Of a DNA stretch of 64,000 nucleotides, positions 16,114 to 26,917 are shown piece after piece. The stretch covers positions 1 to 64,000 of the forward strand of contig JANSYI010000036.1 of assembly GCA_024742475.1 (NCBI GenBank), given 5' to 3'. Numbering within the stretch: position 1 is the first letter of the stretch; every line of letters begins with the position of its first letter. The notes beneath the pieces were generated by a model. That model ran no database searches. It was not told the DNA's origin and saw only the letters and a program-made list of their open reading frames with translations. Source of the stretch: a bacterium. Lineage in GTDB: Bacteria; Myxococcota_A; Polyangia; Nannocystales; Nannocystaceae. Made by a program: the position numbers and the translations under genes.

Positions 16114-17757
16114 TCATGCGCGAGATCCGCTGCTCCTACGGCGGCGCGCGAAGCCGAACAGGCCGAGTAGGAGCAGGGGCGCGAGGCCGCTGCGGCCACC
16201 CACGGAACATCCGCCCCCGTCGTCGGCCTGCGTGTCTTGGCCCGCCGAGTCGGACCCGGACATCGCACCGTCGGTGTCGGTGCCGTCGCCGTCGCCGCCG
16301 TCGGTGCCGAACCCGGAGTCCGAGTCCGAGCCCGAGGAGCCGCCGTCGGAGTCCGAGTCCGAGTCCGAGCCGGATCCCGAGCCGTTGGAGGTCGTGGCCC
16401 CGCCGACCGAGACGGTGACGCTCTGGCGGGTGACGTGCTCGTACTGGTCCTCGGCCTCGACGGTGAAGGTCCAGACGCCGACCTCGAGGTTGGAGAGGTT
16501 GAGCGCCGCCCGGAACTGGTCGTCGACGTCGCGGTCGTAGTCGGGCTGGTCGTAGATCACCTCGCCGTCCTTTTCGACCGTGAACTTCCAGCCGAAGCCC
16601 CCGTAGTTGTCGTCGACGATGGCGCGCAGCTCGACGTTGGCGCCCTCGGGGAGCTCTTCTCCGTCGAGCGGAGACTCGATGTCGACGGTGGGCGGCTCCA
16701 TGTCGGGCTCGTTGCCGCCGAAGATCCACGCCATCTCGGCGACGTCGTCCTGCTGGTCGTTGCCCTCGCCGCAGAACATCTCGTGCGTGAGGCGGCAGCC
16801 AGCCGAGTTGACGCCCTGGCACTGCGCCTCGCAGAGATCCGAGCACCCGGCTTGAAACGCTTTGTCCCCGCCACCGCAGTAGCTCATGACCGAGGTGCAG
16901 TCGAAGGTGTGGTCGAGCCCGTAGGCGTGGCCCGCCTCTTGGGCGATCGTGGACGCGGCACCCAGAACGCTGCTGCCGTTACTGAAGGTGTAGACGACGT
17001 GACGCTGGCCCAGCGCGCCACAGTCGGCACCGGGCGCTACGCCGCCGGCGGGCGAGTCGATGTTGGTGTCGGTCCAGCTGCCGCCGACCATCTCCATCGT
17101 GTACGGGACGACCTTGCGGGGCCTCGACTCGTACATGATGCGGATGCCGAACGGCTCGAAGTCGGCCTCGACCGCTTGAATGATCGACAGCGCGGTCGAC
17201 TCACCGCCGCCGAAGACCGGGTAGACGCCCTGCTTGGCGAGCGTGGAGCGGTCTTCGGCCGAGTTGTCGGACCCGGTGTAGAGCATGCCGCCGCTGAAGT
17301 TGAGGAACAGGGTGTGCTTGCGCGGGTACTTGTTGCCCGGAATGTCCTCGACCGCGAAGATCGGGCCGGTGCCGACGTCCTCGAAGCCGTCCGCGACGGG
17401 CGAGGGCATGACGACGCTTCCTTTTTGAACCCAGCCCTGCGGCAGCGAGGCGTCGTCACCGGCCGCACGGGCGGACGGCGGCGGGGCCTGCAGCTGCCCG
17501 TCGGGGAGCTTGTGCGCGTCGAGGCTGTGAAAGTCCGGCTGGGGGCTGGGTTTTGCGACGTAGTCGCCGCGCTCGCGGGCCTCGGCGCTGAGGTCGAGCG
17601 TGCGAACCTGCGGGTAGTGGACGTAGGGGTGGTACTCCTCGCGCGCCTCGGCGAACGGATCGCTGGCCAGCTCGTCGGACGCTGGGTCGCCGGCCATGGC
17701 CTGGCTGCTGACGAGAGCGGTGGGGACGAGAGCGACGGCGATCCAAAGGTTGCGCAT
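16114..17757 (-). CDS. Secreted zincin-like protein with MYXO-CTERM-type tail; first His of HExxH replaced
   Basis: A 547-residue exported protein with a signal peptide (about 1-22). The middle contains TIAQEAGHAYGLDH (near 280), which resembles the HExxHxxGxxH zinc site of metalloproteases, but with Gln in place of the first His. A Cys-rich segment follows, then an Ig-like beta domain (about 370-450), a Gly/Ser/Asp-rich linker, and a C-terminal GGGCSVGG + hydrophobic + FARRRR tail. The tail matches the MYXO-CTERM sorting pattern, so the product is likely surface-anchored or secreted. Lacking a ligand, it may not be an active protease. GAGG precedes the ATG. Confidence 0.85.
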   Translation of the reverse strand: MRNLWIAVALVPTALVSSQAMAGDPASDELASDPFAEAREEYHPYVHYPQVRTLDLSAEARERGDYVAKPSPQPDFHSLDAHKLPDGQLQAPPPSARAAGDDASLPQGWVQKGSVVMPSPVADGFEDVGTGPIFAVEDIPGNKYPRKHTLFLNFSGGMLYTGSDNSAEDRSTLAKQGVYPVFGGGESTALSIIQAVEADFEPFGIRIMYESRPRKVVPYTMEMVGGSWTDTNIDSPAGGVAPGADCGALGQRHVVYTFSNGSSVLGAASTIAQEAGHAYGLDHTFDCTSVMSYCGGGDKAFQAGCSDLCEAQCQGVNSAGCRLTHEMFCGEGNDQQDDVAEMAWIFGGNEPDMEPPTVDIESPLDGEELPEGANVELRAIVDDNYGGFGWKFTVEKDGEVIYDQPDYDRDVDDQFRAALNLSNLEVGVWTFTVEAEDQYEHVTRQSVTVSVGGATTSNGSGSGSDSDSDSDGGSSGSDSDSGFGTDGGDGDGTDTDGAMSGSDSAGQDTQADDGGGCSVGGRSGLAPLLLLGLFGFARRRRSSGSRA

Positions 17758-17917
17758 GGAATCCTCGGCAGTCCGCGGTTTGCGCGGGCCTGCGACCGGG
17801 AGGGTACGTTTTGTTAGGCCTGATCGGCAAGGGTGCGCTTATCACGCCAACGCAGGATCGCGCACGTACGCCACTTTCTTGGAGGCCGCTCGGCCCCGTG
17901 CCTACGGTCGAAGCGCC

Positions 17918-18766
17918 ATGGGCCGCGCAAGGTACGCTCGAGGATTGGTATTGGCGTCGTTCGCGCTCGCGACGGGCTGCAGCTCCTTTCAGTTCGGCAA
18001 GCACCCCGCGATGCCGGGCACCGGAGGCGAGCTCGCCCGCGAGTCGGACACCCCGACGCCCGCGTTCAACGCGAAGGAGCGGCAGCGCATCGCGCTCGTC
18101 CAGCCGTGGGTCGACGCGGCCGCGTACGACTACGAGCTCGAGCCCCAGCTGCTCAACGCGGTGATCTGGGTCGAGAGCCGCTTCGTCGAACGGGCCACCA
18201 GCCCCGCCGGCGCGCAAGGCCTCATGCAGCTGATGCCGCCGACGGCCAAGGAGTTGGCGCAGAAGCTCGGACGCCCCCACGCCTCGAGCTACGACCCCGA
18301 GTTCAACGTCACCGCCGGCGCGCTCTACCTGCGCAAGATGTTGAACAAGTACGACGGCGACGTCCGTCTCGCGCTGGCGGCCTACAACGCCGGGCCGGGC
18401 AACGTGGACAAGTGGACCCGTCGCGGTGGCAGGCTCCCGCCACGGTCGGTGGAGTACGTCGAGCTCGTGCTCGACGCGAAGCGACGCTTCGAGGAGCACC
18501 ACGAGGCGATCATGACCTCGACGGACACCATGCTCGCGCAGGCCGAAGTGCCCGAGGTGGCTCAGCCCGCTCGCCACTCGCCGCCGCGCCAGTACGTGCC
18601 CGAACCTCCCGCTCCGGCCGAAGCTCCTCTTCCTCCCGAACCGGCGCGCCCCGAACCCACGCGGCCCGATCCCACGCCGCCCGCGCCTGCCAAGGCGTCC
18701 AGCAAGACGGGCGCCAAGCCCCCCAAGAACGTCGGCAAGGGCAAGCTCCCCTCGGTCCTCGACTGA
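17918..18766 (+). CDS. Lytic transglycosylase lipoprotein (SLT domain)
   Basis: 282 residues. ATG 17,918 gives a lipoprotein signal with lipobox ATGC (Cys21). The SLT domain spans about 70-190: IWVESRF with the likely catalytic Glu86, then AQGLMQLMP and LAAYNAGPGNV, the usual Slt70/MltC-type motifs. The C-terminal 90 residues are Pro/Ala-rich and end in a basic stretch. It cleaves peptidoglycan glycan strands from the periplasm or outer membrane. It is divergent from the zincin-like gene across a 160-nt gap and lies 41 nt before the TPR kinase gene. Confidence 0.92.
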   Translation: MGRARYARGLVLASFALATGCSSFQFGKHPAMPGTGGELARESDTPTPAFNAKERQRIALVQPWVDAAAYDYELEPQLLNAVIWVESRFVERATSPAGAQGLMQLMPPTAKELAQKLGRPHASSYDPEFNVTAGALYLRKMLNKYDGDVRLALAAYNAGPGNVDKWTRRGGRLPPRSVEYVELVLDAKRRFEEHHEAIMTSTDTMLAQAEVPEVAQPARHSPPRQYVPEPPAPAEAPLPPEPARPEPTRPDPTPPAPAKASSKTGAKPPKNVGKGKLPSVLD

Positions 18767-18807
18767 CCGCGCTCGCATTCGCGCCTCGTTTGCGGTGTAC
18801 TGACGCC

Positions 18808-21603
18808 GTGGTCGCGTCGTCAGACCCCACGCTCGCCGAAGACCTCGGCGCAACCGCGCTCGACACCGACGCGGAGGCCGGCTCGCCGAGTCCGGGCCCG
18901 ATTCAGCGCGGGCAGAGCGTGGGCCGCTACCTCATCGTCGACATCTTGGGCGCCGGCGCGATGGGTGTGGTCTATCGCGCCTACGATCCCGACCTCGACC
19001 GGGCGCTCGCGCTGAAGGTCGTCGGCGGCGCGGCGGAGTCCGGCTCCACCGCGGGCTCGAGAGAGCAAGCACGGCTGCTGCGGGAGGCCCAGGCGATGGC
19101 GCGGGTGAGACACCCCAACGTCATCGCGGTGTTCGACGTGGGCGAGCTCGACAGCGCCGTATACGTGGCGATGGAGCTCGTCGACGGCGTCACGCTCGCG
19201 GAGTGGCTCGTCCCCACGCGGAACCCCACGGAGATCCTCGACGTGTTCGAAGCGGCCGGAGCAGGGCTCGCGGCCGCACATGCGCAGGGCCTGACCCACC
19301 GAGACTTCAAGCCCGACAACGTGATGGTCGACGGCGCCGGCCAGCCTCGGGTGCTCGACTTCGGGCTCGCCCGCGCGTCGCACCGGCCACCGGGCGAAAG
19401 CAGCGTCGACGAGAGCGTCGAGTCGGTACGCAGCGCCGAGAGCCCGGTGTCGATCGACACGTCGATGACCGAGGCGGGTACGCTGCTCGGTACGCCCGCG
19501 TACATGAGCCCCGAGCAGTACCGGGGCGAGGCGGCCGACCATCGAAGCGACCAGTTCGCGTTTTGCGTCGCGTTGTTCGAAGCGCTCGTCGGCCGGCGGC
19601 CGTTCGAGGGCCGAACCGTCTCGGCGCTCGCAGCCTCGGTGACCGCAGGTCGCATCGACATGCCGTCTCGGCTGCCCGTTGCGCGCGGGTTGATGCAGGT
19701 GATCGCGCGCGGCCTGAGCGTCGAGCCTCAGGCGCGGCACGCCTCGATGGATGCGCTGCTCGCCGCCCTCCGTCGCCAGCGCACCAAGTCTCGGAAACTC
19801 GGCGTCTTGCTGGCGGGCGCGGGGCTGGCGTTGGGTGTGGGCGCCGTGGTCGGCAGCCGCAGCGCACCCGCTGAGCCCCCCGCACCGTGTCAGGGTGCGG
19901 CGGACGACGCTGCCGAGGTCTGGACGGACACGCGCCGCGCCGCGATCGCCTCGAGGTTCGAGTCCCAAGCCGGCGCACGCGGCACGCGGGTATGGGGCGA
20001 CGTGCAGCAGCGGGTCGAGGCGTATCTCGCAGGCTGGGCCGACGGTCGAACGGACGCCTGCGAAGCCACGCGGGTGCGCGGTGAACAGTCCGAGAACCTG
20101 TTGGACCTGCGCATCGCGTGCTACGACGACCAGCTGCGCCGCGTGGAAGCCACCCTCGTGGCGCTGGAGCGCGCGGACAAGGTCGCGGTCGATGCCGCCC
20201 GCGATGCGGTGGCCGGGTTCTCACCGCTCGAGCGATGCACCCAAGCACAGCGGCTGCTGCAGACGGCACCGCGCCCGAGCGACCCATCGAGGCTCGCGGC
20301 GCTGGAGGCCCTCGAGGCACGGTACGCCGCGCTTCGAGCCGAGGTCGCGCTGGGGCACTACGAAGACGCGCTGCGAGAGGCACGCTCTTTGGTCGCGGAC
20401 GCCGAGGCGTTCGACGACGCGCCCATGCTCTCGAAGAGCCTGCGGCTGCTCGGGGACGCCGAGGGCGAAGCCGGTACCGATGCGGCCGCGGCCGAGGCCT
20501 ACCAGCGGGCCCTGCACACCGCGATCGTCTCGGGCGACGCGGACGCGAGCGCGGAGGCGGCCATGGCCCTGGGGCTGTCGGTCGGCTATTTCGGCGCCGA
20601 CACCGACCGCGGCCTGCGGGCGCTCGAGCTCGGGCGGGCGTTCGCGAAGCGATCCCCGAACGCCGAGCGACTCGAGATGTTCGCGGCCGAAAACGAAGCG
20701 GCGATCGACATCCGTAAGGGCGAGATGAACGAGGCGCTCGCCTTGCACCAAGAGGTCCTCGACTACTGGGAGCAGCGCGAGGATGGCAAGACGAAGGTCG
20801 CCAACGCGTTGCTCGACATGGCCGCAGCCTACGTCTCGACCGGCCGCGCCGAGGAAGCCGTCGAGGCCACCGAACGCGCCGTCGAGCTCCGCATCGAGGC
20901 CTACGGGGCCGACCACCCGCTGACGGCCAACGCGCTGCGCGAGCTTGGCAATGGGCTCTCGAAGCTGCAGCGCTTCGACGAGGCCGAGGTGAAGCTGAAG
21001 AGAGCGCTCGAGATTCAAGAGGGCGCCCGGGGCCGCACGACTCGCAGCGTCGCCGTCTTGCTCGACGACCTCGGCCGCGTGTCGCGGGCGCGCGGGGACC
21101 TCGACGAGGCGATTGCGCGGCACCGCGAGGCCTACGAGATCCTGTCCACCACCACCGGCGGCGAGGGTCCATCGCTCGTGGTCTCGCGCTTGAACATCGG
21201 CTACACGCTCAGCGCCGCCTCGAAGTGGGATGAAGCGTTCGTGGAGTTCGCCAAGGCCCTCGAGATGGCCGAGCGCGTCAGCGGCCCCGAGCACCCACAG
21301 GTCGTCTATGCCGCGAACGCGGCCGCCTCGGCGCTCATCGACCAGCAGCGCTTCGACGAGGCGTACACCTACGCCAAGAAGGCGCTCGACCTCGACGGCA
21401 AGGCCGAAGTGCCCCCCACCCTGCTCGCCGAGACGCGGTTCATCGCCACCCACGCGCTGTGGAAGGACGGCAACGTCCCCGCGGCGACCAAGGACCGCGC
21501 GCGCGCGCTGGCCAGGCGTGCGCGGGAGATCTACACCGAGGGGCCACCGCAGTGGGCTCCCTACATCGAGCAGATCGACGCCTGGTTGGCCGAGCACGGC
21601 TGA
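18808..21603 (+). CDS. Ser/Thr protein kinase with one TM segment and extracytoplasmic TPR repeats
   Basis: 931 residues from GTG 18,808; no good ATG lies upstream of the kinase domain. The kinase domain (about 45-310) has GAGAMGVVY, ALKVV (ATP Lys), HRDFKPDN, DFGLA and a GTPAYMSPEQ activation segment, so it should be active. A single membrane helix follows (about 330-352). The last 550 residues hold TPR repeats, many with the tetratricopeptide type seen in kinesin light chains (ANALRELGNGLSKLQRFDEA). This form is common in myxobacteria and suggests a sensor whose TPR part faces the periplasm. It ends six bases from the convergent mbnH-like gene. Confidence 0.9.
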   Translation: MVASSDPTLAEDLGATALDTDAEAGSPSPGPIQRGQSVGRYLIVDILGAGAMGVVYRAYDPDLDRALALKVVGGAAESGSTAGSREQARLLREAQAMARVRHPNVIAVFDVGELDSAVYVAMELVDGVTLAEWLVPTRNPTEILDVFEAAGAGLAAAHAQGLTHRDFKPDNVMVDGAGQPRVLDFGLARASHRPPGESSVDESVESVRSAESPVSIDTSMTEAGTLLGTPAYMSPEQYRGEAADHRSDQFAFCVALFEALVGRRPFEGRTVSALAASVTAGRIDMPSRLPVARGLMQVIARGLSVEPQARHASMDALLAALRRQRTKSRKLGVLLAGAGLALGVGAVVGSRSAPAEPPAPCQGAADDAAEVWTDTRRAAIASRFESQAGARGTRVWGDVQQRVEAYLAGWADGRTDACEATRVRGEQSENLLDLRIACYDDQLRRVEATLVALERADKVAVDAARDAVAGFSPLERCTQAQRLLQTAPRPSDPSRLAALEALEARYAALRAEVALGHYEDALREARSLVADAEAFDDAPMLSKSLRLLGDAEGEAGTDAAAAEAYQRALHTAIVSGDADASAEAAMALGLSVGYFGADTDRGLRALELGRAFAKRSPNAERLEMFAAENEAAIDIRKGEMNEALALHQEVLDYWEQREDGKTKVANALLDMAAAYVSTGRAEEAVEATERAVELRIEAYGADHPLTANALRELGNGLSKLQRFDEAEVKLKRALEIQEGARGRTTRSVAVLLDDLGRVSRARGDLDEAIARHREAYEILSTTTGGEGPSLVVSRLNIGYTLSAASKWDEAFVEFAKALEMAERVSGPEHPQVVYAANAAASALIDQQRFDEAYTYAKKALDLDGKAEVPPTLLAETRFIATHALWKDGNVPAATKDRARALARRAREIYTEGPPQWAPYIEQIDAWLAEHG

Positions 21604-21609
21604 ACCGCG

Positions 21610-22704
21610 TCAGCCCCAGGGGTCGGCGAGTCGTGGGTCGTGCAGGAACGACTCGTCGGTGAGCGCCTCGAGGAACGCGACGAGGTCGGCGAGGTCGGCG
21701 TCATCGAGGTCGAGAGGACGGATGAGGGGGTCCTTGAACGGGTTGCCCGCTCCGTCGCCGCTGTCGCGCTCGGTCCCGGCGCGAACGTAGTGACGCACGA
21801 CGTCGTCCAGCGTCGCGAGCGATCCGTCGTGCATGTACGGGGCGGACACGGCGACGTTGCGGAGGGTGGGCACGCGAAAGCGGCCGCGGTCGGCATTGCG
21901 GCCCGTGAACTCGACCAAACCAACGTTGGGCGGCGGATAGCTGCCCTGCCCGTCGACGTCGTACAGGCCCGTGTTGTGGAACGCGGGGACGCCGGCTGCG
22001 TCGGCGGTCCGCGTGGCGTTGGTGAAGTCGAACCCGCCGTGGCAGTGGTAGCACTCGGCGCGCTCGGAGAAGAACAACGCGAAGCCCCGCTGCGCCGCGG
22101 GTGACAGGGCGCTGTCGTCTCCGGCGACCCAGCGGTCGTAGGGGCTGTCGTACGACAGGAGCGTCCGCTGAAACGCTGCGAGGGCCGAAACCACCGCGGG
22201 GATGTCGACGCGGCCTGAGAAGGCGTCGTCGAACATCGCGACGTAGGCCGGGTCGGCCGCGAGCCGCTCCAACACCGCGTCTTCGACCCCGGTGACGCCC
22301 AGCTCCACCGGGAACTCGCCAAAGAGCGGGACGAGGGCGTGCTCTTCGAGGCGCACGAGCGCTGGATTGGCCCAGCCGAAGCTCGAGCGATAGGCGACGT
22401 TGGTCAGGCCCATCGAGTTGCGCGGCACCCGGTCGCCCGTGGAGCCCTCGGGCGTCGTCTCCGCGTCGGCGAACCCGCGGGCTTGCTCGTGGCAGCTGGA
22501 GCACGACTGGCTGCCGTTGGCCGAGAGCCGCGGGTCGTAGAAGAGGTGGCGCCCCAGCTCGACCTTCGCCGCCGACATGGCGTTGTCCTCGGGTACGAAC
22601 GGCGGCGGCTGGCCCTCGGGCACCGCCCACGCCCAGGTCTGCGCCGACGCGTCTTCGGCACACGCCCCGACGAGCACGGCGAGCAGGAGGATCGCCCTAT
22701 TCAC
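21610..22704 (-). CDS. MbnH-like di-heme enzyme (MauG / cytochrome c peroxidase family)
   Basis: 364 residues from GTG 22,704, which overlaps the end of the preceding gene by eight bases. The signal peptide has a lipobox-like GACAED (Cys15). Two c-heme sites are seen: CSSCH (68-72) and CYHCH (218-222), the spacing of the di-heme MauG/CcpA family. In the MbnH group (MXAN_0977 family) the enzyme oxidises a Trp of its partner MbnP to kynurenine. The matching mbnP-like gene is two genes upstream in the same operon, which strongly supports this reading over a plain peroxidase. Confidence 0.88.
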   Translation of the reverse strand: MNRAILLLAVLVGACAEDASAQTWAWAVPEGQPPPFVPEDNAMSAAKVELGRHLFYDPRLSANGSQSCSSCHEQARGFADAETTPEGSTGDRVPRNSMGLTNVAYRSSFGWANPALVRLEEHALVPLFGEFPVELGVTGVEDAVLERLAADPAYVAMFDDAFSGRVDIPAVVSALAAFQRTLLSYDSPYDRWVAGDDSALSPAAQRGFALFFSERAECYHCHGGFDFTNATRTADAAGVPAFHNTGLYDVDGQGSYPPPNVGLVEFTGRNADRGRFRVPTLRNVAVSAPYMHDGSLATLDDVVRHYVRAGTERDSGDGAGNPFKDPLIRPLDLDDADLADLVAFLEALTDESFLHDPRLADPWG

Positions 22705-23251
22705 CGCCGTCGTCCGCGGCCTGCAGCCGCACCTTGAAGCCCCCCGCGTGACAGTGGTTGCACGCCCCCGACGAGATCGGGAACGGCATCGCGGCCGCGA
22801 GGACGCCGCCCGAGGACTCGAGCCGCACGAACAGGGGCTGCTCGGGCAGAGGGAGCGGCTCGGTGGAGAACACGTTGCCGTAGGCGTCCGCCTCCACCGA
22901 GGCCACGAGCTCGCCGCCACCGGCGGGGGCCGTTCGCAGCTCGAGCATCGCGTCGGAGGCAGGCTCGCCGTCGGGGCCGTAGATCGTGCCCGCCACGGTG
23001 AACTGCCCGACGCCGGGGCCGAGCGCCTGGTGGCAGCGCATGCAGTTGAGGCCCGCGTTGTGACTTCGAGTCTCGTCCGCGGCGCTGACGTTCTCGACGT
23101 CGAGCGCAGGGTCGCGTTCGAAGTCTGGGTCGCCGGGCTCGAGCGCGGGGGACTCGGCGTCCACGTCTTCGTCGCACGCGGCGGCGAGCACGAGCGTGGA
23201 CAGCACGAGGATGCGTTGGGCGCTGTGCGTGAGCATCTGTGCCGACCTCAT
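22697..23251 (-). CDS. Small di-heme lipoprotein between MbnP and MbnH
   Basis: 184 residues; a lipoprotein with lipobox AAAC (Cys26). It has two c-type heme motifs, CMRCH (70-74) and CNHCH (164-168), flanking a beta-rich segment that resembles a carboxypeptidase-regulatory-like fold (TVAGTIYGPDGEPASDAML). It starts at ATG 23,251, overlapping the TGA of the mbnP-like gene (ATGA), and its end overlaps the mbnH-like start. I do not know a named family; electron transfer to or from MbnH is the natural guess from context. Confidence 0.8.
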   Translation of the reverse strand: MRSAQMLTHSAQRILVLSTLVLAAACDEDVDAESPALEPGDPDFERDPALDVENVSAADETRSHNAGLNCMRCHQALGPGVGQFTVAGTIYGPDGEPASDAMLELRTAPAGGGELVASVEADAYGNVFSTEPLPLPEQPLFVRLESSGGVLAAAMPFPISSGACNHCHAGGFKVRLQAADDGGE

Positions 23252-24090
23252 TTCGCGACGAAGGCCCGCTGCTCGAACGCGCCGTCCCCCTCGAACTCCA
23301 CACCGAGGCGCTCGAAGATCGGCGCGCACTCGGGGTCGCCCGAGAACGCCATGCAGCCGTTGATGAAGTCGGTCTCGTAGTCGATGGACGCGTCGAGATC
23401 GGACGCTTCGTACAGCCGCCCGAGGTCGAGCACCACCGCCTGGGTGTCGGGGTTCATCGCGCCCAGCTCGATGCGCGGAAGGTTCTCCCAGGCGCACCCG
23501 AAGCCTTGCGCCGGGCTGCCCTCGCACGACGTCGCCCCCAGGTGCAGGAACCATGTCGGGTTGGCGTCGGTCGCCACGTCGATGCGGGCGTACTTGAAGC
23601 CACCGGTCCAGCTCCACCACATGCCCGGAGCGTTGAACGGCGCTGGGCTGCGCACGGCATCGATGTGGTTATCCTCGGCGGGCAGGCCGAGCGTGAACGC
23701 AACGCCGACGATCTCCTCGTCGGTGTCTGCGGTGCCGACCACCTCCATGCGCGTCTGGGGGCTCCCCGTCTCGCAGCGACCCGTGTCGTCGGCGAAGTCG
23801 AGCAGCGCGACCGAGCCACGCTGCCAAGCCTGGTCCTGCTCGAGTTCGAGCGGCACCTCCGCTCCCGAAGCCGTACGAAGCGTGACGTCGTGCACGTAGA
23901 ATCGAGCGTCGAGCGGCTCGACCGTCGTGCCGGACACGCCGACCCCGTCGTACCGCCCCCCGCAGCGAAACGACTCGCCACCGAGCTGAATGTCGAACGC
24001 GATGCGATGGCTCGGAGGCTCCTCCACCGAATCACAGGACGGCAGGCCGGCGAGCAACAGCGCCAGCCCGAGAATCGAACGTGGACTCAT
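23248..24090 (-). CDS. MbnP-like copper-binding lipoprotein (metallo-mystery pair, Cys motif)
   Basis: 280 residues with lipobox LPSC (Cys19). Features of the MbnP family are an early beta strand with FRCGG (Cys43), FYVHDV, further Cys at about 106, 189, 199, 246 and 255, and the block GMWWSWTGGFKYARID (157-171). The Trp-rich block matches the conserved segment of MbnP, whose Trp is converted to kynurenine by MbnH and then helps bind copper. It is the first gene of the operon, followed by the di-heme lipoprotein and the MbnH-like enzyme, all overlapping. Confidence 0.88.
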   Translation of the reverse strand: MSPRSILGLALLLAGLPSCDSVEEPPSHRIAFDIQLGGESFRCGGRYDGVGVSGTTVEPLDARFYVHDVTLRTASGAEVPLELEQDQAWQRGSVALLDFADDTGRCETGSPQTRMEVVGTADTDEEIVGVAFTLGLPAEDNHIDAVRSPAPFNAPGMWWSWTGGFKYARIDVATDANPTWFLHLGATSCEGSPAQGFGCAWENLPRIELGAMNPDTQAVVLDLGRLYEASDLDASIDYETDFINGCMAFSGDPECAPIFERLGVEFEGDGAFEQRAFVAK

Positions 24091-24243
24091 GGCGCCGCAC
24101 CATAGAGCGTCACAACGCCCAACCCCGCGACCGACCGCCGCTGCGTCCAACCGTCTCGCGGCCCCCGGTCGCGCGGCCCACTGTCGCAGGACCCAACGTC
24201 GCAGGCACTGCGGACAAGGGGCGCTACGCAGCCCACAACAACG
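24091..24243. other. Intergenic region before the duplicated repeat
   Basis: No convincing gene. This is the first part of a 490-nt gene-free stretch (24,091-24,580) between the mbnP-like gene and the ABC-F gene; the rest is the duplicated element listed separately and a 60-nt spacer at 24,383-24,442. The promoter of the mbnP operon should lie here, but no clear -35/-10 pair was found. Confidence 0.45.
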
Positions 24244-24382
24244 CGAAGGGTCGCGCAGCGGAATAGAAAGAAGAGGCCGCGAGCAGACGACGCCCCGTCG
24301 AGCCTCCCCGCAGGAGCCCCTCCTCACCCGCAGGGGGAGGGGCGACGAAGGAGCGGCGAGCCCAAGCCCCGCCGAGCGGCCT
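24244..24382. repeat. Direct repeat, copy 1 (about 140 bp)
   Basis: About 139 bp, nearly identical to 24,443-24,582 (shift about 200 bp). Most of the unit, from CGAAGGGTCGCG to GGGGCGACGAAGG, is the same in both; differences cluster in the last 25 bases. It contains a CCCCTCC / GGAGGGG inverted pair that could form a hairpin. It is open in one minus frame without looking like a gene. It is probably a dispersed intergenic element. Confidence 0.85.
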
Positions 24383-24442
24383 CCCGCGAACAACCCCGAA
24401 GGGTGCCCCAACCTCCCCCTTCAACGTGAGAGCGAGCAGACC

Positions 24443-24580
24443 CGAAGGGTCGCGCAGCGGAATAGAAAGAAGAGGCCGCGAGCAGACGACGCCCCGTCGA
24501 GCCTCCCCGCAGGAGCCCCTCCTCACCCGCAGGGGGAGGGGCGACGAAGGGGCGGCGAGCCACGAGACTCGCCGAGCGGC

Positions 24581-24582
<2 letters not shown>
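24443..24582. repeat. Direct repeat, copy 2, abutting the ABC-F stop codon
   Basis: The second copy of the 140-bp unit. It ends at the stop codon of the ABC-F gene (24,581-24,583), so on the minus strand it is the 3' flank of that gene. The GGAGGGG-type hairpin could serve as a transcript end, but there is no T tract. Confidence 0.85.
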
Positions 24583-26209
<1,627 letters not shown>

Positions 26210-26359
26210 GACGAGACCTTTGCGGGGGTACGTGTAGGCCAACGCGGGCCGGAGCGCAAAGGGTGTGTCCCACCGCGCGATGGGCACGGGGACAGGCCAA
26301 ATCAGGCCGCAAAGCGCCCCCCGCGCGTAGGAAAACCGCGTCTAGTATTGACGCGAGCC

Positions 26360-26917
26360 ATGGGTGAGTCGTCGAGCGAGGTGAAGGGGATCTGGTTCTC
26401 CTCGCTGCGGTCCTATCTGAGCGAGACCCGCGGGCCCGAGTCCATTGCGAAGCTGGTCGAGGCGCTCCCGGGGGACCACGGGGCGGCGGTCGCGGATCCG
26501 ATGGTGTCCGCCTGGTATCCCGAAGACACCCTCAGCTTGACGCTCGAGCACACTTACGAGGTCATCGCCGGTGGAGACGACGAGGCGTTCGAGGCCCTGA
26601 TCCGAGGCGTCACGGTGCAGGGGGTCGGGCGGTTCTTTCGCGTGCTGCTGCACTTCACCAGCCCGGCGTTCGTGGTCCGCAAGATCCCCGTGGTGTGGAG
26701 TCGGCTCAGACGCGGCGCGGGCGAGGTGACCGTGGAAAGAACGCCCCGCGGAGCCCTCGTGAGGTACCGATCCTTTCCATACTTCGAGCAACGGACCTAT
26801 CGAATCATGACCACCGGGGCGATCCGTGGGATGCTCGAGGCGTGCGGAGCGAAAGCGCCCCGCATCGCCATCGTCGCTCGAACACGCGACTCCCTCGACG
26901 TCGAGGTCGAAACCTGA
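26360..26917 (+). CDS. Conserved protein, possibly of the TIGR02265/DUF2378 myxobacterial family
   Basis: 185 residues, soluble, no signal peptide. Segments such as SAWYPEDTLSLTLEHTYEVI and an alpha/beta C-terminus (YFEQRTYRIMTTGAIRGML) recall the myxobacterial paralogous family TIGR02265 (DUF2378), but I cannot confirm this by eye. ATG 26,360 is the first start after the divergent ABC-F gene, 150 nt away. The function is unknown. Confidence 0.7.
   Translation: MGESSSEVKGIWFSSLRSYLSETRGPESIAKLVEALPGDHGAAVADPMVSAWYPEDTLSLTLEHTYEVIAGGDDEAFEALIRGVTVQGVGRFFRVLLHFTSPAFVVRKIPVVWSRLRRGAGEVTVERTPRGALVRYRSFPYFEQRTYRIMTTGAIRGMLEACGAKAPRIAIVARTRDSLDVEVET

Noticed and set aside
18808..21603. Fusion of the transglycosylase and kinase frames (open frame from 17,833)
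   Set aside because: The long frame before 18,808 is the shadow of the transglycosylase gene in another frame; residues are Arg-rich and without domains.
21610..22704. Plain cytochrome c peroxidase (detoxification) reading
   Set aside because: The MbnP-like partner in the same overlapping operon makes the MbnH-type role more likely.
24224..24526. Open frame in the repeat region (APPPAGEEGLLRGG type product)
   Set aside because: The same sequence occurs twice within 340 bp in an intergenic setting with no RBS; it is a repeat element rather than a gene.
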